Below, one piece after another: positions 36,784 through 44,182 of a stretch of 64,000 nucleotides of DNA. The stretch is from assembly GCF_000379065.1 (NCBI RefSeq), contig NZ_KB900614.1:208421-272420 (forward strand). The letters are read 5' to 3'. How positions within the stretch are numbered: the stretch's first letter is position 1; every line of letters begins with the position of its first letter. Made by a program: the position numbers and the translations under genes. The notes beneath the pieces were generated by a model. The model was given only the letters and a program-made list of their open reading frames with translations. It had not been told where the DNA came from and made no database searches. Source of the stretch: Salinispora mooreana. Lineage in GTDB: Bacteria > Actinomycetota > Actinomycetes > Mycobacteriales > Micromonosporaceae.

Positions 36784-38217
36784 GTGGAGTCCTCCGCCCG
36801 CACCCGCCGTTCCCGCCGCACCCCCCGGCATCGGCTCCCGCCCCACACCCGGCCCATCTCGACCACGTCCGACGACACCCAGACCGGCCAGTTCCCCCGG
36901 GTCACCGGCCGCCGTCTGACCATCCTCCGTACGCTCGCCTCGGTTGCCCTGCTCGCCGCCACAGCACTGGTCCTCGGGCTGAGCTGGGTACCCGACCCAA
37001 CCGAGCCATCCCGCCCGCCAACCGCCGACGAGCAAACCCGACTCGCCGCGGTACGGGTCACCAACTACCGCGACCTACGAGCCGGTGTGCACCTGACGGC
37101 GGGGACCGGAGCCGCCCGGACCGATCTGGTCGGTTGGGTCGACTGGTCCCGACCGCTGCTCTACCTCGATCTCGGTGGTCCGGGTGTGGACGCCCAACGG
37201 GGTCTGCTCCAGGCGACGCCCGCAGTGCTGCTGCTCCGCCCGGACCCCACCACCCCGGTGCCCCCGGCACCGGCGCCCCCGCCTCTGGTACCCCCCGCCG
37301 ACGGATGGCGGCTGGCGGGCCCGCCGGCTGCCGACCGTCTCCGGCCGCTGCTCGACCTACTCTTCGCGCTCGCCACGGACCGGGTCGACCCACCGGCCGG
37401 GGAGACGGCACGGTGGATTGCCAGCGCCGACGGGGCAGACGTCCTCGCCGCCGGGCTACCGCCGGCCCAACCCGGCGCACCAACCCCGCCCGCCACCGAG
37501 GTCCACTGGTGGGTGGATCGGGAGGCGCGGCTACACCGACTGGAGGCCCAGCTCCCCGACCTCGGCCCGGTCAGTGTACGGCTGAACCGCGCCGACCGAC
37601 CGTCGCTACGTCCGGTGGCGGCCCTCGGTGGGCAGGCCGGCACCCCCCGACCGCTTAACACTGCCGAACGCCGCCGCCTGGCGTCACTCCCCACCCAACT
37701 CCGCGCCGCGCGCGAGGCACGCGCCACGCTCACCGCACCGCTCGGCTCGGCAACCAACCTTCGCGGGACGGGATGGATCAACTGGAGCCGACGCAGCGCA
37801 TACCTCGCGGTGGATGACCTTGACTCCCCACGTCGGCGAACCCTGCTCCGGCACGAACGTGGGCGCACCACCCAGACCGAGCTACCAGCAACCGTCAACG
37901 CCAGCGTGGACCCCGTGCTGCCACCGCTGCCCGTCCCCACCGCCGGCTGGGAACCCGCTCCCGACGCCGGGCTTACTGCCCTGCTTGACGCCGCGCTGAG
38001 CGCGACGACCCCCGCCGAAGCGAGCACGGCGCGGCGGATTCGGAGCGATCTGCTGGGCGACACCGAACTCGACGTGGTCGAGGTGGTGGCGGCCGCCGGC
38101 GAACCGATTCGCTACTGGCTCGACCGTTCCGGGCTCCCCCACCGGCTCCAGCTCCCAACGGCAGCCGGGACCTGGGCGCAGGTGGACCTCACATTCGAGG
38201 ACGGTGCCGCCAGCTGA
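36784..38217 (+). CDS. Membrane-anchored protein with two internal repeats, unknown function
   Basis: 477 residues. A basic N terminus and one helix (LTILRTLASVALLAATALVLGLSWVP) anchor an extracellular part built from two similar halves. Both contain LRGxGWINWSRxxxYL/LVGWVDWSRPLLYLDL, a TTxxxPPLPxPxxGW linker, an LLxLLFAL segment, a TARWI/TARRI segment and a final VxYWLDRxGxLHRLxLxxP unit. The repeats resemble the beta-sheet cup of LolA/LppX-type lipid-binding proteins, but that is only a structural guess. The start is GTG 36784; a later start near 36880 would still keep the anchor. Confidence 0.75.
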   Translation: MESSARTRRSRRTPRHRLPPHTRPISTTSDDTQTGQFPRVTGRRLTILRTLASVALLAATALVLGLSWVPDPTEPSRPPTADEQTRLAAVRVTNYRDLRAGVHLTAGTGAARTDLVGWVDWSRPLLYLDLGGPGVDAQRGLLQATPAVLLLRPDPTTPVPPAPAPPPLVPPADGWRLAGPPAADRLRPLLDLLFALATDRVDPPAGETARWIASADGADVLAAGLPPAQPGAPTPPATEVHWWVDREARLHRLEAQLPDLGPVSVRLNRADRPSLRPVAALGGQAGTPRPLNTAERRRLASLPTQLRAAREARATLTAPLGSATNLRGTGWINWSRRSAYLAVDDLDSPRRRTLLRHERGRTTQTELPATVNASVDPVLPPLPVPTAGWEPAPDAGLTALLDAALSATTPAEASTARRIRSDLLGDTELDVVEVVAAAGEPIRYWLDRSGLPHRLQLPTAAGTWAQVDLTFEDGAAS

Positions 38218-38278
38218 CCCCCTCGACGCACACCGACACCGACCCCGGGCGGCGCAACGCGTCACCGCCGCGAGCCCG

Positions 38279-39253
38279 TCACGGCCGTCCGCCGGGCCAG
38301 CCCGCCTCCCGGACATAGACGCGCACCGGGCGCGCCGGGTCGGCACTGCCGTGCACCCGTTCCGGCCGGTGTGACGCGTCCCGCCCCGTCTCGGGGAGCC
38401 GGGGAAACCCCGCCTCCGCGAGCTGTTCGGCCAACGCTCCGTCCGCGTCACCGAGGCGCGGCACGGTGAGCTGGATATCGATCACGTCCACCGCGTCTGA
38501 CTCTGGCACCGCGGTCGAGCCGATGTGGTCGATCCGCAGGTCGGCTGGGGTGACAGCGCGGTGGATCCGGGCGGCCAGCCGAGCGTACTGCTCGGGCCAG
38601 GTCTGGTCGGCCTCGACGCGCCCGGATCGAGGCGGCTGGGCGACCCGCCGGTCGCGAAGATTGACCGCGTAGGGCAGCAACCGGTCGGCCCAGAGCGCGT
38701 CGACCGCGCGGTGCAGTTCGTCGCGGGTTCCGTCGTTGGTCAGCAACACGTCCGCTGCTGCGCGGCGCTGAGCGTCGTCGGCCTGCGCGGCGATCCGCCG
38801 CCGTGCCTCGGCCGGCGCCATCCCCCGGTCGCGGGTCAGCCGCTCCAATCGGATCGACAGGGCCGTCTGCACCACGACCACCAGGTGATACGTGGGCCCG
38901 AGCCCGGACTCGACCAGCAGCGGTACGTCGTTGACGACGACCGCGTCGGGTGGCGCCGCGGCTACCAGCTCGGCCGTACGGGTCCGGACCCGTGGGTGGA
39001 TGATCGCCTCCAGGGCGCGGCGGCCCGGTTCGTCGGCGAAGACCAGGGAGCCGAGCGCCGCCCGGTCGAGCGCCCCGTCCGGGCCGAGCACCCGATCACC
39101 AAAGGTGGCGACGATCTCCGCGAGCCCTTCGGTGCCCGGCTCCACCACCTCGCGGGAGAGTTGGTCGGCGTCCACGATCACCGCGCCCAGCCCCGCCAGT
39201 CGGTCCGCTACGGCGCTCTTGCCCGACCCGATCCCACCGGTCAGTCCCACCAT
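38279..39253 (-). CDS. coaE: Dephospho-CoA kinase with a shortened GrpB-like tail
   Basis: 324 residues. The N-terminal kinase performs the last step of coenzyme A synthesis: P-loop GLTGGIGSGKS, DADQLSREVV, IIHPRVR and DVPLLVES. A C-terminal GrpB/UPF0157 domain is common in actinobacterial CoaE and starts around residue 220 (DQTWPEQYARLAARI, RIDHIGSTAVPESDAVDVIDIQLTV). Here it ends abruptly at VRVYVREAGWPGGRP, about 70-80 residues before the usual end of mycobacterial CoaE (about 407 residues). ATG 39253 is used. The kinase part is complete. Confidence 0.93.
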   Translation of the reverse strand: MVGLTGGIGSGKSAVADRLAGLGAVIVDADQLSREVVEPGTEGLAEIVATFGDRVLGPDGALDRAALGSLVFADEPGRRALEAIIHPRVRTRTAELVAAAPPDAVVVNDVPLLVESGLGPTYHLVVVVQTALSIRLERLTRDRGMAPAEARRRIAAQADDAQRRAAADVLLTNDGTRDELHRAVDALWADRLLPYAVNLRDRRVAQPPRSGRVEADQTWPEQYARLAARIHRAVTPADLRIDHIGSTAVPESDAVDVIDIQLTVPRLGDADGALAEQLAEAGFPRLPETGRDASHRPERVHGSADPARPVRVYVREAGWPGGRP

Positions 39254-39422
39254 CAACACCGGACCAGTCAACCGGATCAGCCGCCAGCACGCCACACCGG
39301 TCCCGGCTCACCCCGGTCGGCAGAAACGGCGGAGCCCCGCCCCGACGATCTGTCGATCGCCGAGACGGGGCCCGTTGTCAGTACGGCTCCGGCTCGCCGC
39401 GGGGCGGCCCAGAGCCCTCGGA

Positions 39423-40904
39423 TCACTTGCCGCCGGCGAGCTTCTCCCGCAGGGCGGCGAGCGCCTCGTCGGTGGCGAGGGTGCCGGACGGCTCCTCCGC
39501 CTGCCGGCTCGGAGCCGCGGTCGTCGTGGTGGTCGGGCCGACGGCCGGCGGGTTGGCCGCAGCCTCGGCGTCGGCGGCGCGGGATGCCTGCACCTGCTTC
39601 TGGTGCGCCTCCCAACGCTGACGCGCCTCGGCGTACTGCTGCTCCCAGGTCTCGCGCTGCTTCTCGTAGCCCTCGAGCCACTCGCCCGTCTCGGGGTCGA
39701 AGCCCTCGGGGTAGATGTAGTTGCCCTCGGCGTCGTAGGTCGCCGCCATGCCGTAGAGGGTCGGGTCGAAGTGCTCCTCGCCCTCGACGAAGCCCTCGTT
39801 GGCCTGCTTGAGCGACAGCGAGATCCGGCGCCGCTCCAGGTCGATGTCGATGACCTTGACCATGACCTCGGAGCCAACCTGGACGACCTGCTCCGGGATC
39901 TCCACGTGGCGCTCGGCCAGCTCGGAGATGTGGACCAGGCCCTCGATGCCGTCGTCCACCCGGACGAACGCACCGAACGGCACCAGCTTGGTGACCTTAC
40001 CGGGCACGATCTGCTGGATCGCGTGGGTGCGGGCGAACTGACGCCACGGGTCCTCCTGGGTCGCCTTCAGCGACAGCGAGACCCGCTCGCGGTCCAGGTC
40101 GACGTCGAGGACCTCGACCTCGACCTCCTGGCCCACCTCGACCACCTCGGACGGGTGATCGATGTGCTTCCAGGAGAGCTCTGAGACGTGTACCAGGCCG
40201 TCCACGCCGCCCAGGTCAACGAAGGCACCGAAGTTGACGATCGAGGAGACAACGCCCTTCCGGACCTGCCCCTTCTGCAGCTTGTTGAGGAACTCGGTGC
40301 GCACCTCAGACTGCGTCTGCTCGAGCCAGGCCCGGCGGGACAGGACCACGTTGTTGCGGTTCTTGTCCAACTCAATGATCTTGGCCTCGAGCTCACGGCC
40401 GACGTACGGCTGGAGGTCCCGCACCCGACGCATCTCGACCAGGGAGGCCGGCAGGAAGCCGCGCAGCCCGATGTCGAGGATCAGGCCGCCCTTGACCACC
40501 TCGATAACCGAGCCACGGACGACGCCGTCCTCGTCCTTGATCTTCTCGATGGTGCCCCAGGCGCGCTCGTACTGCGCCCGCTTCTTCGAGAGGATCAGCC
40601 GCCCCTCCTTGTCCTCCTTCTGGAGAACAAGGGCCTCAATGTGGTCACCGACCGAGACGACCTCGGCGGGGTCCACGTCGTGCTTGATCGACAGCTCCCG
40701 AGAGGGGATGACGCCCTCGGTCTTGTAGCCGATGTCGAGCAGGACCTCGTCCCGATCGACCTTGACGACGGTGCCTTCGACAATGTCGCCGTCATTGAAG
40801 TACTTGATGGTCTCGTCGATCGCGGCGAGGAAAGCCTCTTCGCTTCCGAGATCGTCGACGGTGACCTTGGTGGCGCTCGAGGGGGCCTCGATGCTGCTCG
40901 TCAT
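39423..40904 (-). CDS. rpsA: 30S ribosomal protein S1
   Basis: 493 residues with four S1 OB-fold domains, which bring mRNA to the ribosome: GDIVEGTVVKVDRDEVLLDIGYKTEG, GSVIEVVKGGLILDIGLRGFLPAS, KGVVSSIVNFGAFVDLGGVDGLVHVSELSW and PGKVTKLVPFGAFVRVDDGIEGLVHISELA. A low-complexity acidic/Ala tail follows and ends LATDEALAALREKLAGGK, typical of actinobacteria. Start ATG 40904 (MTSSIEAPSSATKVTVDDLG) fits homologues; GGAG lies 12 bases upstream. coaE follows 169 bases downstream in the same direction. Confidence 0.97.
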   Translation of the reverse strand: MTSSIEAPSSATKVTVDDLGSEEAFLAAIDETIKYFNDGDIVEGTVVKVDRDEVLLDIGYKTEGVIPSRELSIKHDVDPAEVVSVGDHIEALVLQKEDKEGRLILSKKRAQYERAWGTIEKIKDEDGVVRGSVIEVVKGGLILDIGLRGFLPASLVEMRRVRDLQPYVGRELEAKIIELDKNRNNVVLSRRAWLEQTQSEVRTEFLNKLQKGQVRKGVVSSIVNFGAFVDLGGVDGLVHVSELSWKHIDHPSEVVEVGQEVEVEVLDVDLDRERVSLSLKATQEDPWRQFARTHAIQQIVPGKVTKLVPFGAFVRVDDGIEGLVHISELAERHVEIPEQVVQVGSEVMVKVIDIDLERRRISLSLKQANEGFVEGEEHFDPTLYGMAATYDAEGNYIYPEGFDPETGEWLEGYEKQRETWEQQYAEARQRWEAHQKQVQASRAADAEAAANPPAVGPTTTTTAAPSRQAEEPSGTLATDEALAALREKLAGGK

Positions 40905-41293
40905 GTGGGCGGTTGCTCCGGTCGGATGGTGTGTCATCACGGATGTGAGCCGCGGTGACCTGTTCGCGCAGACGGACCCGCCGCCGGACACACCGTACGA
41001 TCACTGCGCGGGATCATGATGTGGCTCCGTCGACCGCGCACCTGCTCCCTACCGAGGCACACAATCCGCGAGCGCGTCGTCTAGCCTACCCTCTGCATTA
41101 CCACAGCGTGCAAGGCCTCCCACCCGCTCACCATCGCGCCACCTGCGAAAGCGGATTATCGTCGAATAACGCGCCCGACCTGCCACCCGAATCACACCGC
41201 CCCCACCGGCACCACCCAGCGGACGCGCCCGGCAGCACCGAGGCCGCACCCTCGCCCACCTATTGCCAAGACCATGCTTCTGTCGCTGGGTCA
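40905..41293. other. rpsA upstream region
   Basis: About 390 bases with no credible gene. It holds the rpsA promoter and leader, plus the 3' flank of the methyltransferase gene. I see no recognisable regulatory RNA. Confidence 0.5.
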
Positions 41294-42103
41294 TCAGGTG
41301 GCGGGCCGCTCGGCGACGAAGATGGCGGTCCCCGGGATCAGCCGGCCCCGCAACGGGCTCCACTGACCCCAGGTTTCTTCGTGCCCCGGCGGCCACTCCG
41401 GTTCCACCAGGTCGCGAAGGACGAAGCCGGCCGCACTCAGCTCCCGGATCCGATCGCCGACGGTGCGGTGCGCCTCAATGTAGGTCGGCACTCCCGCCGA
41501 GTCCTCTTCCAGGTAGGGGCGACGGTCGAAGTAGGAGTGCACCACAACCAGACCGTCCTCGCCGGCGTCATCCACAAAAACCCAGCGCAACGGATGGGTA
41601 ACCGCGAAGACCCAGGCTCCGCCGGGTCGCAGCACCCGAAACACCTCGCGCATCAACGTCGCCGAGTCCGCGACAAACGGAACCGCACCAAACGCGGAAT
41701 GTACGGTATCGAAGACGCCCGCCCCGAACGGCAACGCCAGGGCATCAGCCTGCACGAGCGGGATCCGCACGCCCGAGCGCTCGGCGGCCAGCCGGGCCTG
41801 CCGCAACATGCCGGCGGACAGGTCGAGCGCCGTAACCTTTGCCCCCTGCCCGTCCAGCCAGCGGGAGCCCGCGGCCGCGCCACAGCCCAGCTCCAGGAGC
41901 CGAGTCCCACCAACGGCACCGAGCAGCCTCGCCTCCGCCTCCCGTAGCCCCTCGGGACACCACACAAGATCAACATCCCCGAGGAACGCGCCGTGCTCCG
42001 CCTGATAGCTGTCGGCGTCGTGGTCCCACCACCGTCGGCTCGCCGCCCGCCCCTCAGCCGCTGACACCACACGTCGGGTGACCGCCGGTTCGGACTGCTG
42101 CAT
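41294..42103 (-). CDS. SAM-dependent methyltransferase (class I, Methyltransf_11)
   Basis: 269 residues. SAM motif I is LLELGCGAAAGSRWLDGQG, motif II VTALDLSAGMLRQAR, then VQADALALPFGAGVFDTVHSAFGAVPF and EVFRVLRPGGAWVFAVTHPLRW. The pattern fits small-molecule methyltransferases similar to UbiE. A C-terminal PPGHEETWGQWSPLRGRLIPGTAIF completes the usual family end. The substrate is unknown. Start ATG 42103 (MQQSEPAV) is chosen over longer frames because the upstream sequence is not conserved-looking. Confidence 0.85.
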   Translation of the reverse strand: MQQSEPAVTRRVVSAAEGRAASRRWWDHDADSYQAEHGAFLGDVDLVWCPEGLREAEARLLGAVGGTRLLELGCGAAAGSRWLDGQGAKVTALDLSAGMLRQARLAAERSGVRIPLVQADALALPFGAGVFDTVHSAFGAVPFVADSATLMREVFRVLRPGGAWVFAVTHPLRWVFVDDAGEDGLVVVHSYFDRRPYLEEDSAGVPTYIEAHRTVGDRIRELSAAGFVLRDLVEPEWPPGHEETWGQWSPLRGRLIPGTAIFVAERPAT

Positions 42104-42282
42104 CCTGCCAACGGTACGGATCGTGGCAACCCCCGCGCGCAGCGGCCGTCGTTTTCGTCCAAGACCCCGACGGTGGCGGTGCCTAGCATGGGCGGCGCGC
42201 TCCACCACGGTGCGTCGGCCCGGCACTACGGCTGTTCGATCGACATGGTGACGCTGGTCGCCTACCCATGGGAGCACGAGAC

Positions 42283-42861
42283 ATGCGTAAGCTGGTCTAC
42301 ACCGGGTTCATCTCGCTCGACGGCGTCTTGGACTCCCCCGGCGGCGGGCCGGGTGAGGAGCACCGCAGCGGCGGTTGGGTGTTCAAGGACATCGAATTCC
42401 TACCCGAGGTCTTCTCGCTCAAGGGCGAGGAGCTCAAGGAGACCTCGGCGCTGATGTTCGGCCGCCGAAGCTACGAGGCGTTCGCCCCGATCTGGCGCGA
42501 CTCGGACGACCACGCTGACTACCGGGAACTACCCAAGTATGTCGTCTCGACCACGCTGCCCGACGACGCCCTCGTCCCGGGATGGGGACCGACGACGGTC
42601 CTACGATCAACCGACGAGGTTGTCGAGCTCAAGCAGCGCGAGGGCGGCGCGATATTCATCCATGGCAGCGCGGACCTCGCCCGACGGCTCTCCGACGCCG
42701 GGTTGATCGACCGGTACCACCTGCTCTGCTTCCCACTCCTGCTCGGCGCCGGGAAGAGCCTGTTCAGCACGGCGGACAAGGCCAAGCAGGTACTGCGTCT
42801 CCGGGACACCGCGGCCTACCCGAACGGTGTCGTCAAGCTGCTCTACGACGTCGTCCGCTAA
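42283..42861 (+). CDS. Dihydrofolate reductase-like (RibD C-terminal) protein
   Basis: 192 residues of the RibD_C/DHFR-like fold: MRKLVYTGFISLDGVLDSPGG, SALMFGRRSYEAFAPIWRD, YVVSTTLPDDAL and IFIHGSADLARRLSDAGLIDRYHLLCFPLLLGAGKSLF. Proteins of this group bind NADPH and are usually of unknown substrate, not true folate reductases. ATG 42283 is preceded by GGGAG at nine bases. Its 3' end overlaps the convergent AraC-type gene by four bases, and such AraC/RibD-like pairs are common. Confidence 0.88.
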   Translation: MRKLVYTGFISLDGVLDSPGGGPGEEHRSGGWVFKDIEFLPEVFSLKGEELKETSALMFGRRSYEAFAPIWRDSDDHADYRELPKYVVSTTLPDDALVPGWGPTTVLRSTDEVVELKQREGGAIFIHGSADLARRLSDAGLIDRYHLLCFPLLLGAGKSLFSTADKAKQVLRLRDTAAYPNGVVKLLYDVVR

Positions 42862-43553
42862 CCCAGCTCCAGGGCGATCGGGCCGCCAGCACCCGCGCGG
42901 AGTTGCCGCGCCGTACGGCCCACGTACCGGCGCAGCGCACGAGCCAGGTGCGGCTCGTCGACGTACTCGAGCCGGGAGACGACATCGGCTACCGGGGCCG
43001 CGGCGGCCAGGAGTGCCGCCGCCTCGCGTACCCGTTCGACCTGCCGTACGGCGCCCTGGGTGAGCCCGGTCGCCGCTCGGAATCGACGTTCGACGGTCCG
43101 CTGCGAAACCGTTGGCCGGTGGCCTCGGCGGACCGCGGTGACGATCGGGTCACGGACTATGGCTCCCGTACGGACCAGGCGGTTTACCAGGGCCTCGGCG
43201 TCATCCGCGCCGGGAGTCTCCCAGCGGACGCCGGCCAGCCGGAAGGTCCGGCGGGTGGTGTCGGGAAGCTCGGCACCGCCGTCCACAAGAGCCGGCGTCG
43301 ACACGGCCCGGAGCGACGTACCGACGGCGAAGTCGATCCCGACGAAGCTCGCGCCCTCCGGCACCGGTGCGGCACTGGTCTTCGTCTCGGGTCCGGTGAT
43401 GGCCGCGTACGCGATGCCCTGCCGTTCCCAGAACACCAGGCCCCAGCAGACCGTCGCTACCGAGGTCATCTCCACGACCCCGGTACTCGTGCCGGACCAC
43501 ACGGCGTCAATCCAGGACGAGTCGGACCCGCGGGTCTGGAGTTGTAGGGCCAC
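42858..43553 (-). CDS. AraC-family transcriptional regulator
   Basis: 231 residues. The N-terminal sensing part is of unknown ligand. The C-terminal AraC helix-turn-helix comprises VSQRTVERRFRAATGLTQGAVRQVERVREAAALL and VADVVSRLEYVDEPHLARALRRYVGRTARQLR. The gene is convergent with the RibD-like gene and may control it. Confidence 0.85.
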   Translation of the reverse strand: MALQLQTRGSDSSWIDAVWSGTSTGVVEMTSVATVCWGLVFWERQGIAYAAITGPETKTSAAPVPEGASFVGIDFAVGTSLRAVSTPALVDGGAELPDTTRRTFRLAGVRWETPGADDAEALVNRLVRTGAIVRDPIVTAVRRGHRPTVSQRTVERRFRAATGLTQGAVRQVERVREAAALLAAAAPVADVVSRLEYVDEPHLARALRRYVGRTARQLRAGAGGPIALELG

Positions 43554-43742
43554 CGGACGAGGATAAGGGGGCGCTCACCGTACCCTCGCTGACTCACCGG
43601 AAACTGGACAAGGCGAACCGGCGCACCGCCCGACCTGCCGTTCCCGGATGCCGCTTTGGCGGGGCCGTCGGGCCGTTTCCGCAGATCCGGACCGGGTATC
43701 CCGGACCTGGCCGGACCGGCTTCAGACGGGAGGTGCCACGCC

Positions 43743-44174
43743 GTGAGCCGTCGGAACGACCCACAGCAGACGTACCAAGAGTTCACCGCGGCGGTGAACA
43801 TGCGCCCCGGTGAACTGTCGACGTGGCTGGAGACCGAGAAGTCCAAGCATGTGGGCTGGCGGAGACGGGGCGACCAGGGCAGTGAGACGGTCGGCCACCG
43901 CTCCGGCCGACGGATCCTCGACCTGCTCCGGCGTCGGCGGGGTGACCTCTCCGAGGACGACTACCGGCACATGCGGAAAGTTGTCGGCTATGTCCGCCGG
44001 CACATGGCGCAACGGCCCAGCGGCGACGTTCGGGACACCCGATGGCGGTACTCCCTGATGAACTGGGGGCACGACCCCACCAAGGGCCCGCTGCCGCCAC
44101 CGGGGGGCCCGTCCCGCAAGGCGCTACGCCGGCATGGTGCCCCACCCCGGGAACGCCGGGGCCCCGGCCGGTAG
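43743..44174 (+). CDS. DUF3140 family protein
   Basis: 143 residues. YQEFTAAVNMRPGELSTWLETEKSK, GHRSGRRILDLLRRRRGDLSEDDYRHMRKVVGYVRRHMAQRP and DVRDTRWRYSLMNWGHDP match the conserved blocks of the DUF3140 family, which is often linked to DNA-binding or topoisomerase-associated roles but is uncharacterised. GTG 43743 follows GGGAGG. It ends eight bases before the convergent polA stop. Confidence 0.85.
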   Translation: MSRRNDPQQTYQEFTAAVNMRPGELSTWLETEKSKHVGWRRRGDQGSETVGHRSGRRILDLLRRRRGDLSEDDYRHMRKVVGYVRRHMAQRPSGDVRDTRWRYSLMNWGHDPTKGPLPPPGGPSRKALRRHGAPPRERRGPGR

Positions 44175-44182
44175 CGGGCCGA

